Assembly: GCF_018861905.1 (NCBI RefSeq)
Contig: NZ_JAHLDU010000002.1
Span: forward strand, 186,001 to 250,000
DNA: 64,000 nucleotides
Direction: 5' to 3'
Source: Clostridium sp. DSM 17811
GTDB taxonomy: Bacteria > Bacillota > Clostridia > Clostridiales > Clostridiaceae
Both the position numbers and the translations under genes were made by a program. Below, in pieces: positions 42,883 through 50,677 of the stretch (the stretch's first letter is position 1; each line of letters opens with the position of its first letter). The notes beneath the pieces are model-generated. The model was not told the origin of the DNA. It did not search any database and was given only the letters and a program-made list of their open reading frames with translations.

Positions 42883-44259
42883 ATGTTTGATTTAGCATCA
42901 AATAAAGAATTACTAGAAAAAGTGTTTGCTAGATTTCAAATGCAGTGGCATATATATCAGAAGATGTATTATTACTATTGTGGTATAACCGATACTGGTA
43001 AAGCTTTCAATGCAACACAAGGTGGAGCTTTTGATGATCCTATGATTGATAATTTTATTGATGCTGAAGGTGCCGGAAATTATAATTTTGTAAATGATAG
43101 ATTTAATAATAGAATAAATACTAATTTTGTTAAAAGATTTGTTAAAGAAGAGGTTTCCTATAGTGTTGGTAATGATATTACTTACATAAGTAAGTCCAGT
43201 AATGACGATATAGTTAATACTTTAAAATATAATTTGGCTCATTGGAAAGAAGATCATGATTCCGTATTAGCTAAGAATATGCTTATATATTCTACAGCAT
43301 ACGAATTATATTATTTAGACAAAAACGCTGATTTTTGTAGTAGAGTCATTTCACCTCGACATGGGTTTGCTTATACTGATAATTGTGGGAATATAATATT
43401 TTTCTTACATATCTTCAGAAATGCTTTTGATCCTAAAATGTATATTGATATTTACACTGATAATGAAATAATACATTGTGATGAAACATTTACAGAAGCA
43501 TCGAGACAACCGCATTTATTTGGAGAGGTGCCTGTAGGAATCGCTAATTTGAGTGAAGAGGGTTGGCTTGATAGTGTATACCACGATATTAAAACTCTTC
43601 AGGATGCATATGAAACTAATTTAAGTGATATAAGTCAGGAAATAACTGAATTTAGAAATGCTTATCTTGCTTTTAAAAATGCGCAGGTGGATGAAACTGA
43701 TTTACCTGAAATGAAAAAAAATGGGATTATTCAATTTAAAGGTGATGGCTCGGCTGAATGGTTAGTTAAAAATATTAATGATACTTTTATCCAGAATACG
43801 TTAACTACCTTACAAGAGGTTATGTATAAAATTGCCGCGCACATAGATACAAATGAAAAAGCTAGTTCCAATACAAGTTCTTTAGCTTTAAGAGCAAAAT
43901 TAATTTCGTTGGAAGAGAAGTGCAAGCTTAATCAGAAAGCATTATCTAATTGCATCAAAACAAGGAATCGTATGTTATTTCATATCCTTAATAATTTAAA
44001 AAATACAAACTATGATTATAAGGATATAAAGATAAAATATACTGCTAATATCCCAAGTGATGATTTTATTATGGCTCAAACGATTGCTCAACTTGGAGAT
44101 AAAATATCTATTGAAACCGCAGTAGCACAGCTTAGTTTTGTTGATAATCCAAAAGAAGAAAAGAAAAAACTTGAAGAACAGAACAAAGCTAATAGTATTG
44201 GAAATAATTTATTAAATCCTCCTATAAAAACTGAGCCAGTGGTGGTGAATAAGCAATGA
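42883..44259 (+). CDS. Portal protein (SPP1 gp6-like)
   Basis: 459 residues. The family pattern is seen in INTNFVKRFVKEEVSYSVGN, the central QDAYETNLSDISQEITEFRN and SSNTSSLALRAKLISLEEKC. It forms the dodecameric DNA gate of the head. The ATG at 42883 follows GGGAGGTGAT. The stop overlaps the next ATG (ATGA). Confidence 0.9.
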   Translation: MFDLASNKELLEKVFARFQMQWHIYQKMYYYYCGITDTGKAFNATQGGAFDDPMIDNFIDAEGAGNYNFVNDRFNNRINTNFVKRFVKEEVSYSVGNDITYISKSSNDDIVNTLKYNLAHWKEDHDSVLAKNMLIYSTAYELYYLDKNADFCSRVISPRHGFAYTDNCGNIIFFLHIFRNAFDPKMYIDIYTDNEIIHCDETFTEASRQPHLFGEVPVGIANLSEEGWLDSVYHDIKTLQDAYETNLSDISQEITEFRNAYLAFKNAQVDETDLPEMKKNGIIQFKGDGSAEWLVKNINDTFIQNTLTTLQEVMYKIAAHIDTNEKASSNTSSLALRAKLISLEEKCKLNQKALSNCIKTRNRMLFHILNNLKNTNYDYKDIKIKYTANIPSDDFIMAQTIAQLGDKISIETAVAQLSFVDNPKEEKKKLEEQNKANSIGNNLLNPPIKTEPVVVNKQ

Positions 44260-44417
44260 AAGAAATAGTATCTGAGGAAAATATTATAGATTTAACAAAA
44301 TGTATTAAAGCTTCTGATATATTAGGGCTAATTTATACAATTAAAAAAGAAAATATCGGGACTAAGGATATTCCAATATACGTAAACACATTTTATTTGA
44401 ATATTGGTGATGAATAA
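44256..44417 (+). CDS. Small phage protein between portal and MuF-like gene
   Basis: 53 residues, unrecognised, hydrophilic (ENIIDLTKCIKASDILGLIY). It starts within the portal stop (ATGA) and ends one base before the next ATG, so translation of all three genes is coupled. GGTGGTGA lies upstream. Confidence 0.65.
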   Translation: MKEIVSEENIIDLTKCIKASDILGLIYTIKKENIGTKDIPIYVNTFYLNIGDE

Positions 44418-45293
44418 ATGGATAAAGAATACAGAAAATTAATTGAGCAAATTAAAGTAGATGGTGAAAATTATAGCGATGAAGAAATGAAAATTATTTA
44501 TAAAGGTCAAAAAACTGAACTAGATAAGCTTCATGCTTTGTTAGGAACACTATTTATTAAATATGGTATAGATGGATTTTTGAAAATGAATGCCTCTCAA
44601 AAGGCTGATGTAGATATTAAAAGTATGTTAAAGTTAATGGGAAAGAATTTAGGCAATAGTGAGGTTTCAAAGGTTACTGACATATTGGAAAGTGTATTTA
44701 AAGATACTTACTATAAAAATGCTTATACAATGCAAAAGGGTATGAAAGTGGGACTCAAATTTGATATGATAAGCCAAAAACATATAGATGCTGCAGTAAA
44801 TGCAAAATATGATACTGAAATATTTTCAGATAGAATATGGAAACATAAAGCTGACCTTGTAGATAAATTGCAAGCTAGTTTAATTAAAACTATGAATGGT
44901 GAAACGACTATTGATAAAGTAGCTAGGGATATTAAAAATACATTCAATGTAACGGCTTATGAATCAAAACTACTTGTCGGTAATGAGTGTGCTAGAGTCC
45001 AATCACAAGCAAACGAGGATATAGCAGTTAGTACTGGAGTAGAACAGCAGATGTATTCGGCCACATTAGACGGGCAGACCTCTAGTGAATGTGCTGGTGA
45101 TGATAGTAAAATATGGGATATAGATGATCCTGAAAAGGTAATTCCTCCTGAAAACCACGTTGGATGTAGATGCTGCTTAATAAATGTGCCTTATGCTGGT
45201 TGGAGTCCAACTCAGCGTAGGGATAACGAAACTCATGAATTAATACCTAATCAAACTTATGCAGAATGGTCAAAAGATAAAGGAATAGATTAA
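44418..45293 (+). CDS. Minor head protein, Mu gpF/SPP1 gp7-like
   Basis: 291 residues. The C-terminal MuF domain is visible as ECARVQSQANEDIAVSTGVE, SATLDGQTSSECAGDDSK and the ending HVGCRCCLINVP. It probably enters the head with the portal and helps DNA passage. Usual order: after portal, before scaffold. Confidence 0.88.
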   Translation: MDKEYRKLIEQIKVDGENYSDEEMKIIYKGQKTELDKLHALLGTLFIKYGIDGFLKMNASQKADVDIKSMLKLMGKNLGNSEVSKVTDILESVFKDTYYKNAYTMQKGMKVGLKFDMISQKHIDAAVNAKYDTEIFSDRIWKHKADLVDKLQASLIKTMNGETTIDKVARDIKNTFNVTAYESKLLVGNECARVQSQANEDIAVSTGVEQQMYSATLDGQTSSECAGDDSKIWDIDDPEKVIPPENHVGCRCCLINVPYAGWSPTQRRDNETHELIPNQTYAEWSKDKGID

Positions 45294-45357
45294 ATAAACT
45301 GTCATCTTAGAAATAAGGTGTTATTTTTATGCTCAAAATAAGAAAGGTGGAGTTAAT

Positions 45358-45570
45358 ATGAATTTTGGTTTAGCGTTTGAAGAAGTGAAGAAAGGTAAAA
45401 GTATGAGGTTACCTAGTTGGGCACCAGATGTAATTATAAAAGCTCAAGTACCTGATGCCCATAGCAAAATGACCGCTCCTTATTTATATGTTGAAAGTAG
45501 ATTTGGAAAGGTCCCATGGAAAGAAACTGTAATAGAACTATTTTCTGAGAAATGGGAGGTAGCCGAATAA
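45358..45570 (+). CDS. DUF2829 / Tad2-like protein (anti-Thoeris candidate)
   Basis: 70 residues. The pattern MNFGLAFEEVKKGKSMRLPS, QVPDAHSKMTAPY and VPWKETVIELFSEKWEV matches DUF2829, the family of Tad2. Tad2 proteins are sponges that bind cyclic ADP-ribose signals and block Thoeris immunity. Whether this copy binds a signal cannot be told from sequence. It overlaps the next gene's start (TAATG) and lies inside the head operon. GGTGGAG precedes the ATG. Confidence 0.82.
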   Translation: MNFGLAFEEVKKGKSMRLPSWAPDVIIKAQVPDAHSKMTAPYLYVESRFGKVPWKETVIELFSEKWEVAE

Positions 45571-45773
45571 TGAATTCTCAATTAGAAAATAATTTTAAGT
45601 ATCACACACCAATAGAAGGACAAACAGAAAAATATAATAAGATAAGAGAAAAGGCAAAAGAATTAGCATATTTGATTGATAAAATATGTCCTAATAGTAG
45701 AGAAAAAGCATTAGCAAACACTAAACTTGAAGAAGTTTCAATGTGGGCAAATGCCTCAATAGCAAGAAACTAG
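45570..45773 (+). CDS. Acb2/Tad1-hairpin family protein (anti-CBASS/anti-Thoeris candidate)
   Basis: 67 residues. The pattern FKYHTPIEGQTEKYNKIREK, CPNSREKALANTKLEEV and MWANASIARN is that of the small helical-hairpin family annotated Acb2/Tad1. Acb2 soaks up cyclic di- and tri-nucleotides used by CBASS, and Tad1 binds Thoeris signals. The ATG overlaps the stop of the DUF2829 gene, and GGAGGT lies inside that gene's end, so the two are coupled. The family call is by pattern; the ligand is not known. Confidence 0.8.
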   Translation: MNSQLENNFKYHTPIEGQTEKYNKIREKAKELAYLIDKICPNSREKALANTKLEEVSMWANASIARN

Positions 45774-45799
45774 CACTTATTTAATTATAGGTGCTTTTA
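45772..45799 (+). terminator. Hairpin after the Acb2-like gene
   Basis: AGCACTTAT pairs with ATAGGTGCT, followed by TTTTATTATA. It may partly end the upstream transcript before scaffold and capsid genes. Confidence 0.5.
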
Positions 45800-45865
45800 T
45801 TATACCCCAAAATAAGATGCGTTCTAGGTTCTAAGGAGTCTGAGAGGGCAAAAGGAGTTATTAAT

Positions 45866-46486
45866 ATGCCAATAGAAAATTTTGCAGAGGTACAAGAATA
45901 TTTAACAGCAAACAATGTAGAGGGAAATGAAGTAAAAACCTATATGGATAGTTTAAAGGTCGAACCGACTTTAGAGGTATTTAAAGGGTTAGCAAGCACT
46001 AACGTAGATTTTAAAAGTTACATGGATTCAGAAAAAGATAAACATTCAGCAAAAGGGTTAGAAACTTGGAAAATAAATAATCTTGGTAAAGCCGTTGATG
46101 ATGAAGTTAATAAAAGATTCCCAAAGGCTGATCCAAAGGATGTGGAGTTTGCTAAATATAAAGCAGAACAAGAAAAAACAACAGCTGCGACTAATGCAAC
46201 CATAGCTAAAATGATAGCTGATAGCGCACATAAGGACCTAACAAATAAGGCCTTACAGTATGCCAGTGAAAAAAAACTTCCCGCTGATTTAGTTGGTTAC
46301 TTTATTGGAGCAGATCAAGAAACTACTGATAAAAATTTAGAAAAATTGATGGCAACTATGACGGCACATGATGAAGCAATTAAATTAGAATTTGCGAAAG
46401 GTAATAGTTATACTCCTCCCGCTGGTGGAACCACATTAACTGGGGATGAAAAAATAAGGGCAGATATTGCGAAATGGATGAAATAA
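45866..46486 (+). CDS. Phage scaffold protein (DUF4355-like)
   Basis: 206 residues, highly charged, with a coiled-coil middle (KYKAEQEKTTAATNATIAKM) and a short C-terminal helix (GDEKIRADIAKWMK), typical of scaffold proteins that guide capsid assembly. The ATG follows AAAGGAG; the longer frame is rejected. It is immediately before the capsid gene. Confidence 0.8.
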   Translation: MPIENFAEVQEYLTANNVEGNEVKTYMDSLKVEPTLEVFKGLASTNVDFKSYMDSEKDKHSAKGLETWKINNLGKAVDDEVNKRFPKADPKDVEFAKYKAEQEKTTAATNATIAKMIADSAHKDLTNKALQYASEKKLPADLVGYFIGADQETTDKNLEKLMATMTAHDEAIKLEFAKGNSYTPPAGGTTLTGDEKIRADIAKWMK

Positions 46487-46538
46487 AGGTTTCAGGCTTC
46501 CTTAAAAAGCACTTTATAAAAAGAAAGAGGTAATTTAA

Positions 46539-47489
46539 ATGCCAGTTAACGTATTAGAATATGCAACTTTATTTCAACAGGAATTAGATAAACAAGTAGT
46601 AGCTGGAGCCGTTACAGGATTTATGGAAGGTAACGCAGGCTTAGTTTCATATTCTGGTGGTAAAACCGTAAAGGTACCTAAAATTTCTATGGATGGATTA
46701 GGCGATTATGATAGAAATACAGGATTTAAAAAAGGTGCTGCAACACTAGAGTTTGAACCATTTGTTATGGGACAAGATCGTGCAACTAGCTTTTCTTTAG
46801 ATTCTCAGGATGTTAATGAAACAAACTTTGTTGCTTCTGCTTCAAACTTAATGGGAGAATTTCAACGTGTTAAGGTTATTCCAGAAGTTGATGCGTTTAG
46901 ACTTAGTAAAATTGCAACGCTCGCTATAGCTAAAGCTGGTAATTGCGTTAGTTATGGATATACACCTATAGCAACTGATATTCTTACTAAAATAAGGGCA
47001 GACATTGCAGCGGTACAAGACGTAATTGGTTCTGGTGTGCAATTATTAGTAGTCATGTCAATTCTTACAAAAAATGTTTTAGGAAATAGTACTGAAATTG
47101 TTAAACAGTTAACCGTTGGAGGAATATCACCTGTACAGGCTGGAATAATGACAACAGGTGCGAGTATCGACCTTAAAGTAACTATGATTGATAAATGTCC
47201 AATAATTGAGGTTCCAAGTGCTTTAATGAAAACTGCTTTTGTATTTGCAGATGGTTCAACTAACTTTGGATTTAAAGTTGCAGACGATGCTAAAAATATT
47301 AACTGGATTATAATGGCACAAAATACAGCAATAGCAGTATGTAAAACAGATACTATGAGAATATTTGATCCTAATACAAACCAAGATGCTGACGCTTGGA
47401 AATTAGATTATAGAAAATATCATGATTTATTTATCATGGATAACAAATATGTAACATTAAAGGTAAACATTAAGGAGGCTGCGGTATAG
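46539..47489 (+). CDS. Major capsid protein (HK97 fold)
   Basis: 316 residues. A long N-terminal arm (YATLFQQELDKQVVAGAVTG) leads to the HK97 core (GKTVKVPKISMDGLGDYDRN, EPFVMGQDRATSFSLDSQDV, EVDAFRLSKIA). There is no N-terminal protease-cleaved delta domain, consistent with a separate scaffold. AAGAGGTAA lies before the ATG. Confidence 0.9.
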   Translation: MPVNVLEYATLFQQELDKQVVAGAVTGFMEGNAGLVSYSGGKTVKVPKISMDGLGDYDRNTGFKKGAATLEFEPFVMGQDRATSFSLDSQDVNETNFVASASNLMGEFQRVKVIPEVDAFRLSKIATLAIAKAGNCVSYGYTPIATDILTKIRADIAAVQDVIGSGVQLLVVMSILTKNVLGNSTEIVKQLTVGGISPVQAGIMTTGASIDLKVTMIDKCPIIEVPSALMKTAFVFADGSTNFGFKVADDAKNINWIIMAQNTAIAVCKTDTMRIFDPNTNQDADAWKLDYRKYHDLFIMDNKYVTLKVNIKEAAV

Positions 47490-47490
47490 T

Positions 47491-47685
47491 ATGTTTGAAT
47501 TAAAGAAACTTAATGTACACAAAATCGTGCAAACTGAGAAAGAAAAAGATATGTTATTAAACAGAGGCTATGTTGAATGTATCAGAAAAGAATTTTTAGA
47601 AAACATTGATTCGGAAATGGTACCAGCTAAGTTTGAAGAACCAGTAAAAGTTGAAGAAAAAGAACCTAAAAAGGGTAAGGCCTAA
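47491..47685 (+). CDS. Small protein after capsid gene
   Basis: 64 residues. The first half (LKKLNVHKIVQTEKEKDMLL) recalls the short proteins often found after capsid genes; the tail is Lys/Glu/Pro-rich. No function known. It ends in a terminator hairpin. Confidence 0.65.
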   Translation: MFELKKLNVHKIVQTEKEKDMLLNRGYVECIRKEFLENIDSEMVPAKFEEPVKVEEKEPKKGKA

Positions 47686-47703
47686 AGCCTACCCTTATTT
47701 TTA
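47671..47703 (+). terminator. Terminator after capsid unit
   Basis: AAGGGTAAGGC pairs with GCCTACCCTT, then a T-rich ATTTTTA. Placed directly after the capsid genes, it may set the high ratio of capsid to tail transcripts. Confidence 0.7.
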
Positions 47704-47715
47704 AGGGAGGTAATT

Positions 47716-48042
47716 ATGGTAATTGATGATTTGAAAATACTATTGCCTAGTGCAAATGAGATAATATTGAATTTATATATAAGAAAAGCCACTACTTTAA
47801 TAGTAGCTTATATGAATAATGACAAGATAACTGATGCTGAGTTATATCCAGATGCTGTTATTGAGTATGTGACTATAAGTATGAATAAGAGAGGGAATGA
47901 AGGACTTCAAAGTTTTGGTCAAGGCAGTCGTAGTGGAACTTATGTTACTGGATTAACCGATACGGTAAAAGCTTTATTACCTCCTCCTTATGTGAGGATG
48001 TTGGGTGTTAAAAGTTGTAAGGAGGTGGATCCAATTGCTTAA
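47716..48042 (+). CDS. Head-tail connector (adaptor) protein
   Basis: 108 residues, helical, of the SPP1 gp15/HK97 gp6 type (IDDLKILLPSANEIILNLYI, PPPYVRMLG). It docks under the portal. The ATG follows AAGGGAGGT. Its end overlaps the start of the next gene. Confidence 0.75.
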   Translation: MVIDDLKILLPSANEIILNLYIRKATTLIVAYMNNDKITDAELYPDAVIEYVTISMNKRGNEGLQSFGQGSRSGTYVTGLTDTVKALLPPPYVRMLGVKSCKEVDPIA

Positions 48043-48355
48043 AAACAATACAGTCGGAATATGGAATAAAGGACCTAGTACAAAGGTTAACGGCATTACA
48101 ATTCCTGGTGTATTAGGTTGGGTTAAGGATATTGACGTCGATATACAACCCTATAGTAAAGCTTTATTGCTTAAAAACTATGGCTATGATATTGAAGTAG
48201 ATAAGCGTGTATATGTTGATTACTTTGATAGCAATATCAATATAGGAACAATTTTAAAATATACTGATAAATATGGAAAAGAAATTAATTTAAGTGTGAA
48301 AGTTATCCCTTGGGATGATGAATATATGGAAATTATATGTCTAGGAGTGAGTTGA
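48035..48355 (+). CDS. Head-closure protein (SPP1 gp16-like)
   Basis: About 106 residues, beta-rich (TKVNGITIPGVLGWVKDIDV, GYDIEVDKRVYVDYFD). The order connector, closure, gp10-like, tail terminator supports the call. TTG at 48035 follows a perfect AAGGAGGTG; the frame upstream of it is a read-through of the connector gene. Confidence 0.72.
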   Translation: MLKNNTVGIWNKGPSTKVNGITIPGVLGWVKDIDVDIQPYSKALLLKNYGYDIEVDKRVYVDYFDSNINIGTILKYTDKYGKEINLSVKVIPWDDEYMEIICLGVS

Positions 48356-48706
48356 ATGGATTATAAGAGTTATAAAAATGCTGTATTACTAGCTATGAAG
48401 CTATGTAAACATGAATTTTGTGTTGGTATAGGAACGCTAGCTGTTGCTGAGGTTCAATCTATAACCCCAGTTGGTGTTGGTACTGTTAATCCTGGTAACT
48501 TAGAAAAATGTATTGTTTCTGAGGTGATTTCAGGTGATGAGGGCATTTATATAGGTGTTACTACTGGTGCTCCTTATGGGAAATGGGTAGACCAAGGTTC
48601 TAGCAAACAAAAGGCTCAACATTTTTTACAAGATGGTGCAAATAACGCGTCACCTAAGTTAGCTTTGGTTGCAGAGAGAGTTTATAAACAAAGGATGGGT
48701 AAATGA
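48356..48706 (+). CDS. HK97 gp10-like head-tail/tail component
   Basis: 116 residues with APYGKWVDQGSSKQKAQHFL, a form of the gp10 pattern (YA-x-W-E-x-G...A-x-PFL). It starts behind GGAGTGAG. It is likely a tail-completion protein. Its stop overlaps the next start. Confidence 0.75.
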   Translation: MDYKSYKNAVLLAMKLCKHEFCVGIGTLAVAEVQSITPVGVGTVNPGNLEKCIVSEVISGDEGIYIGVTTGAPYGKWVDQGSSKQKAQHFLQDGANNASPKLALVAERVYKQRMGK

Positions 48707-49080
48707 TGTTAGAGCTATATGAAATATTAAGTAATATTATTGAGCCTATTTGTCCATGTTTTGTGGACCATTACCCAACTACATTAGATAAGGTTTATCC
48801 CTATGTAGAAATTAGTTTTCCCAACGTAACACCTAATAATAGCTTTAGTGATAATAACCTCTTAGAAGTGAGCATATGGCATAATTTAGACACTGATATA
48901 ATGGCGATTGAGACTATAACGGATACTATTCATAAATTATTAAATAAAACTCATTATTTAACATCCAATATGCATGTGTCTATAAATAGAGAAACACCAC
49001 ATCGTATAGTATTGAATGATGAAATGATAGGAATACAAAGAAGGAAATTGAGGTATAAAGTAACAATTTACAAAATTTAA
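48703..49080 (+). CDS. Tail terminator protein
   Basis: 125 residues with the alpha/beta pattern of gpU/gp17-like tail terminators (CFVDHYPTTLDKVYPYVEIS, VSIWHNLDTDIMAIETITD, LNDEMIGIQRRKLRYKVTIY). It caps the tail tube. The overlap ATGATG offers two starts three bases apart. Confidence 0.72.
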   Translation: MMLELYEILSNIIEPICPCFVDHYPTTLDKVYPYVEISFPNVTPNNSFSDNNLLEVSIWHNLDTDIMAIETITDTIHKLLNKTHYLTSNMHVSINRETPHRIVLNDEMIGIQRRKLRYKVTIYKI

Positions 49081-49092
49081 GGAGGAATTTAC

Positions 49093-49977
49093 ATGGGAAA
49101 AGGAAGCACAAATACAATAGGACTTACCGCTGCAACCTTACAACATTTACTAGTAGATGCCGGAGCAGTATATAAAAATTATGCCTTAGCAAACGAGGCT
49201 CTTATAGGTGCAACCTCAGGGGGAAATGAATTTGATATCAAGCCCAAAACGCGTGACATTAAAGTAGATGGAATTAAAGGTACCGTAAAAGGGCTAACTC
49301 AATTGGTTAGCACAGAGGTATCTCTAAAGGTTAATATGTTAGAAATAACTACTGATACGTTGAAAATGGCGCTTATGGCTGATGTTGATACTGCAAGCAA
49401 TCCGGATTATGACATAATCACTGGAAAAAATAATATAGAGTTAAGTGATTATATTGATAACATAGCATTAGTTGGTACAATTAGTGGTTCAACTTTACCA
49501 ATTGTTATTATATTGAAAAATGCACTTTCTACTGATGGTATTAAATTTAGTAATAAAGATGCAGCCGACAACTTATTACCTATTACATTTACTGCCAATG
49601 TAGACCCAGCAATACCAGCAGCAAGTGTTTACGAAATACATTACCCAAAAATAACAGATGGCGTTTTATTTAGTATACAAGAGATTCCAATAATTGATAA
49701 TGGCAAGATTGTATTAACCTTTAATGAGATAGTGGCTGCAACAGTCGCAAAAGATGGATTTGTAGTTACTATTGATGGTGTAGCAGACATTGTTACAGCT
49801 TCAGCGAGAGGTGTAAATAATCTCTATACTATTGCACTAACTTTAACTACATCGCCTACTAGCGGACAAGTAGTAACCGTTGCTTATACTAAACCTACAC
49901 TTGATGCAAATGATGTTAAATCATTAGAGGGTATAGTGTTAAATACCTTCGAGGCAACAGCAGTAACAAATAACTAA
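49093..49977 (+). CDS. Major tail tube protein with C-terminal Ig-like domain
   Basis: 294 residues. Residues 1-185 are a tail-tube fold (NEFDIKPKTRDIKVDGIKGT and later beta strands). The last 90 form an extra Ig-like module (IVLTFNEIVAATVAKDGFVV, TLTTSPTSGQVVTVAYTKPT), the SwmB-type repeat, probably displayed on the tail surface and able to aid adhesion. GGAGGAA precedes the ATG. Confidence 0.85.
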   Translation: MGKGSTNTIGLTAATLQHLLVDAGAVYKNYALANEALIGATSGGNEFDIKPKTRDIKVDGIKGTVKGLTQLVSTEVSLKVNMLEITTDTLKMALMADVDTASNPDYDIITGKNNIELSDYIDNIALVGTISGSTLPIVIILKNALSTDGIKFSNKDAADNLLPITFTANVDPAIPAASVYEIHYPKITDGVLFSIQEIPIIDNGKIVLTFNEIVAATVAKDGFVVTIDGVADIVTASARGVNNLYTIALTLTTSPTSGQVVTVAYTKPTLDANDVKSLEGIVLNTFEATAVTNN

Positions 49978-49981
49978 AAGC

Positions 49982-50010
49982 AAGCACTCTTTAATTAGGG
50001 TGCTTTTCTT
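49982..50010 (+). terminator. Hairpin after tail tube gene
   Basis: AGCACTC pairs with GGGTGCT, followed by TTTCTTATTA. It is a weak terminator that could give high tail-tube expression. Confidence 0.55.
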
Positions 50011-50039
50011 ATTATAAAAAAATATTGGAGGTACTTATT

Positions 50040-50375
50040 ATGAGAACATTAAAAACTGCTGATTTATTCAGCTTAAGTCGAATATTAAAAAAAATGAATG
50101 TGAAAAAAGATATTAAGGAAATAGCAAAGAATGTTACAGGACTAGCAAAAGAGGACAAGGCAAAAGCAGAACAGGAAATGCAAATTGACTTGATGATGAT
50201 ATTTATTGAAAATATTGGTGTTGCTGAAAAGGAAATAGATAAATTATTAGGTGATTTAACTGGCAAAACAGCTAAAGAAATTGAAGAATTAGGGTTAACG
50301 GAGTTAATAGATTTATTTAAAGAACTAATGGCCCAAGAAGGTGTTGGCAGTTTTTTATCTCAAGCAGTCAAATAG
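50040..50375 (+). CDS. Tail assembly chaperone G
   Basis: 111 residues, helical, charged (IKEIAKNVTGLAKEDKAKAE, LIDLFKELMAQEG). Its place between tail tube and tape measure, followed by an overlapping -1 frame, marks it as gpG-like. The start is the ATG after GGAGGT. The slippery heptamer lies five sense codons before the end of its final segment (50351-50357). Confidence 0.82.
   Translation: MRTLKTADLFSLSRILKKMNVKKDIKEIAKNVTGLAKEDKAKAEQEMQIDLMMIFIENIGVAEKEIDKLLGDLTGKTAKEIEELGLTELIDLFKELMAQEGVGSFLSQAVK
50351..50357 (+). other. -1 programmed frameshift site, T TTT TTA
   Basis: The heptamer is in the correct phase (X XXY YYZ) relative to the G frame: AGT TTT TTA. After a -1 slip the reading continues ATC TCA AGC AGT CAA and on in frame into the ORF at 50396, with no stop. 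This is the classic G/GT arrangement of long-tailed phages. Confidence 0.88.
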
Positions 50376-50395
50376 ATGATGTTGGCTGCCTAGAT

Positions 50396-50677
50396 ATGCT
50401 TTTAAATCGTTATAAATCTATAGACTACGTAATGGACCTAGATATTAATGAGGGCATAGAGCAGATAACGCAAGCCTATAGAATGGATGCAGAGGACAAA
50501 CTCTATAAACAGTATTTAATAGATTACGGGAATATGGATAAAGAACATTATATGAGTTTTGAGAGCTATAAGGAAAAAGCTTTTAAACCTAAAGTCGTTG
50601 TAACTGAGAAAAATGTAAAAGAAATATTAAAGGAAGCTGAACGAATAAAGGCTATGGACCAAAAGGGAGGGAAATAG
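50396..50677 (+). CDS. Tail assembly chaperone T part (made as GT by frameshift)
   Basis: The ATG-started frame is 93 codons, but it has no clear Shine-Dalgarno site of its own and is open from the slippery heptamer. The fusion would be about 106 residues of G plus 106 from this frame. GT binds the tape measure during tail assembly. The segment is rich in Tyr, Lys and Asp (AEDKLYKQYLIDYGNMDKEH). It ends one base before the tape-measure ATG. Confidence 0.82.
   Translation: MLLNRYKSIDYVMDLDINEGIEQITQAYRMDAEDKLYKQYLIDYGNMDKEHYMSFESYKEKAFKPKVVVTEKNVKEILKEAERIKAMDQKGGK

Noticed and set aside
45358-45773. Toxin-antitoxin pair reading of the two small overlapping genes
   Set aside because: Both match known non-toxin families (DUF2829/Tad2 and Acb2/Tad1), and no DNA-binding or RNase motif is present.
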